Assembly (NCBI GenBank): GCA_903856995.1
Contig: CAIODK010000372.1
Location: 1 to 10,351, forward strand
Length of the DNA stretch: 10,351 nt
Source of the DNA: an uncultured Burkholderiales bacterium
Lineage (GTDB): Bacteria > Pseudomonadota > Gammaproteobacteria > Burkholderiales > Burkholderiaceae_C
Direction of reading: 5' to 3'
Within the stretch, counting starts at the first letter, position 1. Every line of letters starts with the position of its first letter. Below the pieces are notes generated by a model. That model saw only the letters and a list, made by a program, of their open reading frames with translations, did no database searches and had not been told where the DNA came from. A program made the position numbers and the translations under genes. This document shows positions 1 to 5,958 of the stretch, one piece after another.

Positions 1-450
1 GGCGAGTTGGGGGCTGGCTTTGAAAGCTTCAACCACTTCAGGTGCAAATACAAAATTTGGTGCAAACACATCGCCCGCCACCACCCAAAACACATCAGCC
101 AGCTGAGGCAAGGCGCGAATGATGCCTCCTGCTGTTTCTAGTGCGCCACCAAAATCCACACCTTCTTGCGAGTAGTGCAGGCACATGGACGATGGGCCGT
201 CGACCTCAAACACAGCGCCAAAATGCTGGGTTATTTTCTCGCCGAGCCAAGCGGTGTTAATCACCAAATGGCTCACACCGCCGCGTTGCAGGCCTTGCAT
301 GGCCCATTGCATCAGGGGCTGGCCGCGCGCGACGAGCAACGGTTTAGGGGTCGCGTCGGTCAAGGGCCGCATGCGCTCCCCGCGTCCTGCGGCCAAAAGC
401 AAGCCCGTCGCGAGGGGGTGCAAATCGTCAGAAATGTGGGTTTTTGTCAT
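1..450 (-). CDS. murU: MurU-like nucleotidyltransferase, N-terminal part (runs off left edge)
   Basis: An open frame reads from ATG at 450 leftward through the window edge without a stop (150 residues). Residues 18-40 carry the sugar-phosphate nucleotidyltransferase signature (LLAAGRGERMRPLTDATPKP): the G-R-G-E-R-M-R-P-L-T loop that binds NTP and the P-K-P-L element with its lysine at 36. ALETAGG at 103-109 and the metal-binding Asp in VVAGDVF (about 127) follow in the order expected for the family. The best match from memory is N-acetylmuramate 1-phosphate uridylyltransferase (MurU), which makes UDP-MurNAc in the cytoplasm during peptidoglycan recycling, together with the kinase AmgK. Family members are about 220-240 residues, so about a third is missing. 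The Shine-Dalgarno sequence is weak (GAAG just upstream of ATG). The gene is divergent from tkt and first in its transcript. Other small NTP-transferases acting on mannose-1-P or glucose-1-P cannot be excluded. Confidence 0.8.
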   Translation of the reverse strand, partial: MTKTHISDDLHPLATGLLLAAGRGERMRPLTDATPKPLLVARGQPLMQWAMQGLQRGGVSHLVINTAWLGEKITQHFGAVFEVDGPSSMCLHYSQEGVDFGGALETAGGIIRALPQLADVFWVVAGDVFAPNFVFAPEVVEAFKASPQLA

Positions 451-523
451 TTCACTTCAGTGTAGCCAGCCGGCCCAGCCTAAAAAGCTTCTGCGTTGGT
501 CAGTCTGGGGTAGGCAGTCTCGC

Positions 524-529
524 TAAAAT
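524..529 (+). promoter_or_regulatory. Possible -10 box for tkt
   Basis: TAAAAT at 524-529 lies in the 116-base spacer between divergent murU and tkt and would start transcription about 30 bases before the tkt ATG. There is no good -35 at 17 bases; TTGGTC at 496-501 is 22 bases away, which is too far. The rest of the spacer (451-566) shows nothing else I can support. Weak call from base pattern alone. Confidence 0.3.
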
Positions 530-566
530 CGTGGTTTTCCCTCACCCCACACCGGAGCCGCCTGAC

Positions 567-2648
567 ATGGCAAACACCCAACAAATGGCCAGCGCAATTC
601 GTGCCCTGGCAATGGACGCCGTTCAACAAGCCAATTCAGGACACCCCGGCGCGCCGATGGGCATGGCCGACATGGCCGTCGCTTTATGGGGCGACCACCT
701 GCGTCACAACCCCAAGAACCCCCATTGGTTAAACCGCGACCGCTTTGTGCTTTCCAATGGCCACGGCTCCATGTTGATTTACGCGTTGTTGCACCTCACC
801 GGCTATGACTTGCCCATGAGCGAGTTGAAAAACTTCCGTGTGCTGCACAGCAAAACTGCGGGCCACCCCGAAGTGGGCGTGACCCCTGGTATCGAAACCA
901 CCACCGGCCCCTTGGGCCAAGGCATCACCAATGCGGTGGGTATGGCATTGGCCGAGAAGATGTTGGCGTCAGAGTTCAACCGCGAAGGCCATCACGTGGT
1001 CGACCATCACACCTACGCCTTCATGGGCGACGGTTGTTTGATGGAAGGCATCAGCCACGAAGCGTGCTCGCTCGCGGGCGCTTGGAAACTGAACAAACTT
1101 ATTGCGCTTTACGACGACAACGGCATTTCCATCGACGGCCAAGTGGCCCCTTGGTTTGCCGACAACACACCCGAACGGTTCCAAGCCTACGGCTGGCAAG
1201 TCATTGGCCCCATCGACGGCCACGATGCCGCGGTGGTTAGCAACGCCATTGCCTCGGCCAAGCTGAGTGCGACAAAGCCCACGCTGATTGTTTGTAAAAC
1301 CAGCATCGGCAAAGGCAGTCCCAACCGCGCCGACACAGCCAAAGCCCACGGCGAACCTTTGGGCGCTGAAGAAATTGCATTGACACGGGCCGCCATCGGC
1401 TGGAGCCACGCTCCGTTTGAGATGCCCAAAGATGTTTACGCCGATTGGAATGCTGCCGCCAAAGGCAAAGCCCAAGAAGCCGAGTGGAAAACCGCTTTCG
1501 CTGCTTACAAAGCTGCGCATCCTGCCTTGGCAAAAGAGCTGCTCCGTCGCATGGCCGGCGAATTGCCCAAGAACTTTGCTCAGACTGTGGTGGACACCGT
1601 CATTGGTGCACACACCAAAGCTGAAACAGTAGCCAGCCGCAAAGCCAGCCAATTAGCCCTTGAGTCGTTCACCGCGGCCTTGCCTGAGCTGCTGGGCGGC
1701 AGCGCCGACTTGACCGGTTCGAACCTGACCAACACCAAATCCACGCCCAATTTGCGTTTTGATGCTGCGGGCAACGTGGTGAAAAACGACGCTGGCCAAG
1801 GTGGCCGTCACATCAACTACGGCGTGCGTGAATTCGGCATGGCCGCGATCATGAACGGTGTGGCGCTGCATGGCGGCTTCATCCCCTACGGTGGCACGTT
1901 CCTCACGTTCAGCGACTACTCACGCAATGCCATTCGCATGGCCGCGTTAATGAAGCAACGCGTGGTGCACGTGTTCACGCACGACTCCATCGGTTTAGGC
2001 GAAGACGGCCCGACGCACCAATCCATCGAGCACGCGGCGTCGTTACGCCTCATCCCAAACCTCGATGTGTGGCGTCCAGCGGACACGGCTGAAACGGCTG
2101 TGGCTTGGGCGGTGGCTTTGCAAAACACCAGCCGCCCGACGGCGTTGTTGTTGAGCCGCCAAAACCTTCCTTACTTGCCAAAGGGCGAGGCTGTGATCAG
2201 CAAAGCGACTGCGACTGCAGGGGACATCTCTGGTCTGGATGCCATCAACAAAGGTGCTTACGTCTTGGCCGAGCCAAGTGAAGTAGGCATGAAGAAAAAG
2301 GCGCAAGCCGTCATCATGGCCACCGGCTCTGAAGTGCACTTGGCGATGAAAGCGCAGGCCTTGTTGGCCGAGCGCAAGATTGCCGTGCGCGTGGTGTCTG
2401 TCCCCAGTACCACCACCTTTGACCGCCAAAGTGCGGCCTACAAATCGGCTGTGTTGCCCGCTGGCGTGCCTCGCATTGCGGTGGAAATGGGCTCGACGGA
2501 CGGCTGGTGGAAATACGGCGTCTCTGCCGTGGTCGGCATCGACACGTATGGCGAGTCCGCACCCGCACCCGTTTTGTTCAAACATTTTGGTTTCACGCCT
2601 GAAAACGTAGCCGACACGGTTCAAGCCACGCTGCAAAAGCACGGTTGA
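567..2648 (+). CDS. tkt: Transketolase
   Basis: Thiamine-diphosphate enzyme that moves two-carbon ketol units between sugar phosphates in the non-oxidative pentose phosphate pathway. The frame is open from 444, but I place the start at ATG 567: GGAG at 554-557 lies nine bases before it, family similarity begins right there (QMASAIRALAMDAVQQANSG), and the upstream extension resembles nothing. This gives 693 residues, slightly longer than the E. coli enzyme (about 663). Visible landmarks are GHPGAP with His26, the diphosphate/metal motif GDGCLMEG (154-161) ending at DDNG (183-186), His261, the TPP-activating glutamate in GVREFGM (about Glu422), and HDSIGLGEDGPTHQ (472-485). GESAPAP near the C-terminus is also typical. 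Extra residues relative to E. coli lie around 400-412. The gap gene follows after 38 bases with no terminator, so the two are probably co-transcribed. Confidence 0.95.
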   Translation: MANTQQMASAIRALAMDAVQQANSGHPGAPMGMADMAVALWGDHLRHNPKNPHWLNRDRFVLSNGHGSMLIYALLHLTGYDLPMSELKNFRVLHSKTAGHPEVGVTPGIETTTGPLGQGITNAVGMALAEKMLASEFNREGHHVVDHHTYAFMGDGCLMEGISHEACSLAGAWKLNKLIALYDDNGISIDGQVAPWFADNTPERFQAYGWQVIGPIDGHDAAVVSNAIASAKLSATKPTLIVCKTSIGKGSPNRADTAKAHGEPLGAEEIALTRAAIGWSHAPFEMPKDVYADWNAAAKGKAQEAEWKTAFAAYKAAHPALAKELLRRMAGELPKNFAQTVVDTVIGAHTKAETVASRKASQLALESFTAALPELLGGSADLTGSNLTNTKSTPNLRFDAAGNVVKNDAGQGGRHINYGVREFGMAAIMNGVALHGGFIPYGGTFLTFSDYSRNAIRMAALMKQRVVHVFTHDSIGLGEDGPTHQSIEHAASLRLIPNLDVWRPADTAETAVAWAVALQNTSRPTALLLSRQNLPYLPKGEAVISKATATAGDISGLDAINKGAYVLAEPSEVGMKKKAQAVIMATGSEVHLAMKAQALLAERKIAVRVVSVPSTTTFDRQSAAYKSAVLPAGVPRIAVEMGSTDGWWKYGVSAVVGIDTYGESAPAPVLFKHFGFTPENVADTVQATLQKHG

Positions 2649-2686
2649 ACCCGCATAAGTTTCTAACTTCCTCCTGAGGCATTCAC

Positions 2687-3694
2687 ATGACCATCAAACT
2701 CGGCATCAACGGATTCGGACGTATCGGACGTCTTGCGCTACGCGCGGCGCTCAAGCACGGCTTTACCGACATCCAGATCGTTGGCATCAACGATCCCAAG
2801 CCGGCGGACTATCTAGCCTACATGCTCAAGTACGACAGCGTGCATGGCCGATTTGATGGGACGGTGGAGCACACCGAAGATACCCTGATCGTCAACGGCA
2901 AGAAGATCAAGCTCACCCACGAGCGTGATGCGCACAACCTGCAATGGGGTGCCATGGGTGTGGACGTGGTGCTTGAATGCACGGGCCATTACCTGACTGA
3001 ACCCACCAGCCAACTCCACATTGATGCCGGCGCCAAAAAGGTAGTCATTTCTGCCCCGTCCAAAGACAGCATTCCCATGTTCGTCTACGGCGTCAATCAC
3101 AAAAAATACGCCGGCGAAGCCATTGTGTCGAACGCGTCGTGCACCACCAACTGCTTGGCCCCCGTGGTCAAAGTGTTGAACGACAAATGGGGTATCAAGC
3201 GCGGCTTGATGACGACCGTGCACGCCGCGACGGCAAGCCAAGCGACCGTGGATAGCTCTTCCCGCAAAGATTGGCGTGGTGGCCGCGGCATCTTGGAAAA
3301 CATCATCCCCTCCAGCACGGGTGCGGCCAAGGCCGTGGGCGTCGTGATTCCAGAAATCAAAGGCAAGATCACGGGCATGGCCTTTCGCGTGCCCACCTCT
3401 GACGTGTCTGTGATCGATTTGACCGTCGAGTTGACCAACGAAGCCAGCTACGCCGAGATTTGTGCAGAAATGAAAGCCCAAAGCGAAGGCGCCATGAAGG
3501 GCGTGCTTGGCTACACCGATGAAAAAGTGGTTTCCACGGACTTCCGTGGCGAGCCTTGCGCCAGCGTCTTTGACGCCACCGCGGGGATCGCGTTAGACAA
3601 AAACTTTGTCAAGATCGTTGCCTGGTACGACAACGAGTGGGGTTATGCCCGCCAATGCCTGGAAATGATTCGCGTGGTGGCCAAGAAGAAATAA
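2687..3694 (+). CDS. gap: Type I glyceraldehyde-3-phosphate dehydrogenase, first copy
   Basis: Phosphorylating GAPDH converting glyceraldehyde-3-phosphate, NAD+ and phosphate to 1,3-bisphosphoglycerate in glycolysis/gluconeogenesis. 335 residues, full family length. The Rossmann nucleotide loop INGFGRIGR is at 7-15. The acidic residue at the end of beta-2 (IND, Asp36) points to NAD rather than NADP. The catalytic cysteine is Cys152 in SNASCTTNC and its partner is His179 in TTVHA. SSTGAAKA (209-216) and the arginine in AFRVPTSD form the phosphate sites, and WYDNEWGY closes the protein. GAGG lies seven bases before the ATG. Two differences from the next gene are notable: the loop after ECTG (101-112, HYLTEPTSQLHI) is unusual, and the segment after His179 reads AATASQATVD instead of the usual ATTATQKTVD, so the second phosphate-site Thr is Ser. 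It lies behind tkt in a probable operon and is closed by a strong terminator. Confidence 0.95.
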   Translation: MTIKLGINGFGRIGRLALRAALKHGFTDIQIVGINDPKPADYLAYMLKYDSVHGRFDGTVEHTEDTLIVNGKKIKLTHERDAHNLQWGAMGVDVVLECTGHYLTEPTSQLHIDAGAKKVVISAPSKDSIPMFVYGVNHKKYAGEAIVSNASCTTNCLAPVVKVLNDKWGIKRGLMTTVHAATASQATVDSSSRKDWRGGRGILENIIPSSTGAAKAVGVVIPEIKGKITGMAFRVPTSDVSVIDLTVELTNEASYAEICAEMKAQSEGAMKGVLGYTDEKVVSTDFRGEPCASVFDATAGIALDKNFVKIVAWYDNEWGYARQCLEMIRVVAKKK

Positions 3695-3713
3695 TCTGCA
3701 CAGCCTCCCGTAC

Positions 3714-3738
3714 AAAAACGCCCTCGGGCGTTTTTTTT
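3714..3738 (+). terminator. Rho-independent terminator after the tkt-gap unit
   Basis: An A-run and CGCC arm (3714-3722), a CTCG loop (3723-3726) and a GGCG arm (3727-3730) followed by eight T make a classic intrinsic terminator 20 bases after the gap stop. The A-run can pair with the T-run. It separates the first GAPDH gene from the second, so the two are likely transcribed separately. Confidence 0.9.
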
Positions 3739-3748
3739 CGATCCGTCA

Positions 3749-3802
3749 TGTAAAAAAAATACACGATTTGCTATTTATTCATGTAACAAAGTTTCATAGA
3801 AT
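3749..3802 (+). promoter_or_regulatory. Promoter/operator region of the second GAPDH gene with two HexR-like boxes
   Basis: Directly after the terminator lies an AT-rich leader. TAGAAT at 3797-3802 is a possible -10, with a poor -35 (TTTATT, 3774-3779) at 17 bases. Two 15-base elements starting 33 bases apart resemble the HexR operator as I remember it (TGTAATTAAATTACA): TGTAAAAAAAATACA at 3749-3763 (12 of 15) and TGTAACAAAGTTTCA at 3782-3796 (11 of 15, near-palindromic). The second would fill the spacer between -35 and -10, a repressor position. Both begin inside a repeated TCATGTAA (3746-3753, 3779-3786). The repeat and dyads are visible; the assignment to HexR is inference. Confidence 0.35.
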
Positions 3803-3811
3803 ATGGCTAAC

Positions 3812-3817
3812 GAGGAG
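3812..3817 (+). promoter_or_regulatory. Ribosome-binding site that decides the second GAPDH start
   Basis: GAGGAG at 3812-3817, six bases before ATG 3824, is a near-ideal Shine-Dalgarno sequence. It selects MTIKIGINGFG as the N-terminus over the in-frame ATG at 3803, which lies upstream of the site and would add seven residues (MANEETY) not shared with the paralogue. Confidence 0.85.
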
Positions 3818-3823
3818 ACTTAC

Positions 3824-4822
3824 ATGACAATCAAAATTGGCATCAACGGCTTTGGCCGCATCGGACGCATGGTATTTCGCGCTGCTGTGCAAAACTTCCA
3901 AGACATCGAGATCGTTGGCATCAACGACCTGCTTGAGCCTGACTACTTGGCCTACATGCTCACCTACGACAGCGTGCACGGCCGCTTCCAAGGCGAGGTA
4001 TCGGTGGATGGTGGCCAACTGGTGGTGAACGGCAAAAAGATTCGACTGACGCAAGAGCGTGATCCTTCCGCACTCAAGTGGGACGAGGTTGGCGCAGACA
4101 TCGTGATTGACGCCACGGGGTTGTTCCTAGACCGGACCACGGCAGAAAAACACTTGGCAGCTGGGGCCAAAAAGGTGCTTTTGTCAGCACCCTCCAAAGA
4201 CGACACCCCCATGTTTGTGTACGGCGTCAACCACGACACCTACGCCGGACAGGCCGTGATTTCAAATGCCTCTTGCACCACCAACTGCTTGGCCCCCATC
4301 GCCAAAGTGCTGAACGACAAGTGGGGCATCAAACGCGGCTTGATGACCACGGTGCACGCCACCACCGCCACCCAAAAGACGGTGGACAGCCCCTCCAACA
4401 AAGATTGGCGCGGTGGACGCGGCATTTTGGAAAACATCATTCCCTCAAGCACAGGTGCTGCCAAAGCCGTGGGCGTCGTGATTCCCTCCATGGCCGGCAA
4501 ACTCACGGGCATGGCGTTTCGAGTGCCGACCAGTGACGTGTCGGTAGTCGACTTGACGGTTGAGCTCAACAGCGAAGCGTCTTACAAAGAAATTTGTGCC
4601 GAGATGAAGGCACAAAGCCAAGGCGCGCTGAAAGGCGTGTTGGGCTACACCGATGAAAAGGTCGTTTCCACCGACTTCCGTGGTGAGCCCTGTACCTCTG
4701 TGTTTGACGCCACCGCTGGGCTCGCCCTAGACAGCACCTTCGTCAAAGTCGTCAGCTGGTACGACAACGAGTGGGGCTACTCAAACAAGTGCTTGGAGAT
4801 GGTTCGCGTCATCGCCAAGTAA
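3824..4822 (+). CDS. gap: Type I glyceraldehyde-3-phosphate dehydrogenase, second copy
   Basis: Second phosphorylating GAPDH, 332 residues from the chosen ATG. It carries the standard family features: INGFGRIGR at 7-15, Asp35 after IVGIN (NAD preference), catalytic Cys151 in SNASCTTNC, His178 in TTVHATTATQKTVD, phosphate-site arginine in AFRVPTSD, and WYDNEWGY near the end. My hand alignment to the first copy gives about 74% identity: about 62% over the first 150 residues and about 84% after that. This copy keeps the canonical loop and phosphate-site threonines and is probably the main glycolytic enzyme, while the first copy is the more divergent one (inference). It has its own leader and ribosome-binding site behind a terminator. 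Its last 42 bases overlap the 3' end of the convergent GDT1-type gene, and no terminator is visible after its stop. Confidence 0.95.
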   Translation: MTIKIGINGFGRIGRMVFRAAVQNFQDIEIVGINDLLEPDYLAYMLTYDSVHGRFQGEVSVDGGQLVVNGKKIRLTQERDPSALKWDEVGADIVIDATGLFLDRTTAEKHLAAGAKKVLLSAPSKDDTPMFVYGVNHDTYAGQAVISNASCTTNCLAPIAKVLNDKWGIKRGLMTTVHATTATQKTVDSPSNKDWRGGRGILENIIPSSTGAAKAVGVVIPSMAGKLTGMAFRVPTSDVSVVDLTVELNSEASYKEICAEMKAQSQGALKGVLGYTDEKVVSTDFRGEPCTSVFDATAGLALDSTFVKVVSWYDNEWGYSNKCLEMVRVIAK

Positions 4823-5368
4823 CACCAACAGGCCCAACACCGCAAACACCACGGCGCTGATGCGGTGCACCCACGTCAGCGGCACCAAGCGTGTGATGCG
4901 CTCACCCAACCAAACCACGGGTGCGTTGGCCAGCATCATTCCCAGTGTTGTGCCAGCGACCACCCATAACCACGACTGGTATTCGGCCGCCAACATCACC
5001 GTGGCAATTTGAGTCTTGTCGCCCATCTCGGCCAAAAAAAATGCGATGACGGTGGTGCCAAATACGCCGAACCTTGGGGCCACCTCGGCCTCGTCGTCAT
5101 CCAGCGTGTCGGGCACCAGCATCCATGCGGCCATGGCCAAGAACGACACGCCCAACACCCAACGCAGCATCGTTGGGCCCATGAGGTGGGTCACCCATGC
5201 GCCCAAGCCGCCTGCCAACGCATGGTTGGCAATCGTCGCTACCAAAATGCCCCAAACGATGGGCCAAGGCTTGCGAAAACGCGCAGCAAGAACGAGCGCT
5301 AAAAGTTGCGTCTTGTCGCCCATTTCGGCGAGGGCGACGATGCCGGTTGAGATCAGAAAGGCTTCCAT
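4781..5368 (-). CDS. GDT1/TMEM165 (UPF0016) family cation transporter
   Basis: 195-residue inner-membrane protein of the GDT1 family, whose members move Mn2+ and/or Ca2+ (in bacteria mainly Mn2+ efflux, MneA type). The family hallmark, the EMGDKTQ motif, appears twice, at 15-21 and 114-120, at the start of each of two repeated three-helix halves. The halves are joined by an acidic cytoplasmic-type linker (DTLDDDEAEVAP, about 87-98). About six hydrophobic segments are visible and the length fits the family (190-210). Start ATG 5368 has AGGA seven bases upstream. It lies 48 bases after the stop of the His-rich gene on the same strand, so co-transcription is likely. I saw no room for a yybP-ykoY manganese riboswitch in that spacer. 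The last codons overlap the end of the second GAPDH gene on the other strand. Confidence 0.85.
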   Translation of the reverse strand: MEAFLISTGIVALAEMGDKTQLLALVLAARFRKPWPIVWGILVATIANHALAGGLGAWVTHLMGPTMLRWVLGVSFLAMAAWMLVPDTLDDDEAEVAPRFGVFGTTVIAFFLAEMGDKTQIATVMLAAEYQSWLWVVAGTTLGMMLANAPVVWLGERITRLVPLTWVHRISAVVFAVLGLLVLLGDDANHLQALV

Positions 5369-5416
5369 GCCGCCATCCTAGCGCGGCGATCTTTGCCCGC
5401 CCCCAACGCAGCTTGA

Positions 5417-5782
5417 TTACTGGAAGTACTTTCGTGCGAAGGCCAGCAACTGCGGGTCTGTGGGGTGGTCCACCGTCTCGACCCCGACGATCTTTTCCGC
5501 CACCTTTGGATCGTGGTGGTGTGCGTGTTTGATCAGTTCTAACTTAGCCGAGCCTGGGCCAACCACAAGCACCGCCTCTGCCACGGCCACGCTTTGAAGG
5601 ACGTCATGCAAATAGCTCTGACTGGTCTCAGCCTTCCCACTTCCTAAGGTGCCGCGGTGGTGGTGCAAGTGCGTCTTTGTTGAGTCTGTCTTCACTGTCT
5701 CAACACTGCTGTTGTGTGCATCGAAATGGATCACATGTGCTTCGAGGTGATCGATCCAAATCACCGCGTGATGGAAAGTCAT
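5417..5782 (-). CDS. Small His-rich protein of the eRF1-domain-3-like ('translational machinery') family
   Basis: 121-residue soluble protein without signal peptide or membrane segment. It starts MTFHHAVIWIDHLEAHV, has a VLVVGPGSAKLEL strand-loop-helix (71-83) and ends VETVDHPTDPQLLAFARKYF. These resemble stand-alone proteins annotated in Comamonadaceae as 'translational machinery protein', related to the third domain of eRF1/Pelota; the GPG-x-x-K element and the closing V-D-H-P-T-D-x-Q-L-x-A helix are the strongest hints. It is strikingly His-rich: 16 of 121 residues, with clusters HLHHH (38-42) and HAHHH (86-90). CTCCT on the plus strand (AGGAG, minus strand) sits six bases before the ATG. 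Its neighbour downstream is a GDT1-type Mn2+/Ca2+ transporter. No precise function is known to me; ribosome association, by analogy to eRF1-like folds, or metal binding, from the histidines, are both inferences. Confidence 0.65.
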   Translation of the reverse strand: MTFHHAVIWIDHLEAHVIHFDAHNSSVETVKTDSTKTHLHHHRGTLGSGKAETSQSYLHDVLQSVAVAEAVLVVGPGSAKLELIKHAHHHDPKVAEKIVGVETVDHPTDPQLLAFARKYFQ

Positions 5783-5805
5783 GAGTTTCTCCTGATGGTC
5801 AATTC

Positions 5806-5834
5806 AGTCTACGCTTATGTTCTCGTGAACTCAA
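5806..5834 (-). promoter_or_regulatory. Probable sigma-70 promoter for the His-rich gene
   Basis: Read on the minus strand, TTGAGT (5834-5829) and TAGACT (5811-5806) are separated by exactly 17 bases. Transcription would start near 5799, giving a leader of about 17 bases that includes the AGGAG site. Each hexamer matches the consensus at four of six positions. Confidence 0.45.
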
Positions 5835-5867
5835 ATAAGTCCCTCTCATTTACTCGGCAAATTTTAA

Positions 5868-5931
5868 ATTTGGTGCATTTTTTGCTTACATCTGGTGCGA
5901 TACAAAAAATAGGTGCAAATACGCACCAAAT
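5868..5931. repeat. GGTGC repeat/inverted-repeat cluster in the amt leader
   Basis: GGTGC occurs three times in the same direction (5872-5876, 5894-5898, 5912-5916) and once inverted as GCACC (5923-5927). The outer pair extends to a perfect nine-base inverted repeat, ATTTGGTGC (5868-5876) with GCACCAAAT (5923-5931). The inner pair can form a five-base-pair hairpin with a six-base loop. The cluster overlaps the -24 box and the predicted transcription start. This is visible structure; its role as a regulator site or RNA fold is unknown. Confidence 0.5.
5870..5886 (+). promoter_or_regulatory. Sigma-54 (-24/-12) promoter for amt
   Basis: TTGGTGCATTTTTTGCT at 5870-5886 has the invariant GG (5872-5873) and GC (5884-5885) with exactly ten bases between them, as in the RpoN consensus TTGGCAC-N5-TTGCT. 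The predicted start of transcription is near 5897, leaving a leader of about 62 bases before the amt ATG. A nitrogen-controlled RpoN promoter is the expected arrangement for an ammonium transporter gene. No clear NtrC enhancer was found; a partial match (TGCATCGAAATGGATCA, 5717-5733) lies inside the divergent gene. Confidence 0.6.
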
Positions 5932-5958
5932 AAGTTCAATTTTCCAAGGAATAGATTT

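Noticed and set aside
444..566. Longer N-terminus for transketolase starting at 444
   Set aside because: The extra 41 residues resemble nothing, overlap the start of murU on the other strand, and lack a ribosome-binding site; ATG 567 has GGAG and begins the family similarity.
969..1652. 227-residue open frame antisense to transketolase, and similar long antisense frames under both gap genes and kdsD
   Set aside because: High GC with strong third-position bias commonly leaves the antisense strand open; none shows a recognisable motif or a good ribosome-binding site.
2687..4822. Recent gene conversion between the two GAPDH genes in the more similar 3' half
   Set aside because: Silent third-position differences are frequent throughout the conserved half, so the similarity reflects protein constraint rather than recent copying.
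5369..5416. A yybP-ykoY manganese riboswitch upstream of the GDT1-type gene
   Set aside because: The 48-base spacer is too short for the aptamer and shows no terminator or SD-masking stem.
41..5922. The 11-mer GGTGCAAATAC occurs both at 41-51 (inside murU) and 5912-5922 (amt leader)
   Set aside because: The first copy is in coding sequence of murU, far from any start; one shared 11-mer in 10 kb with no further matching context is most likely chance.
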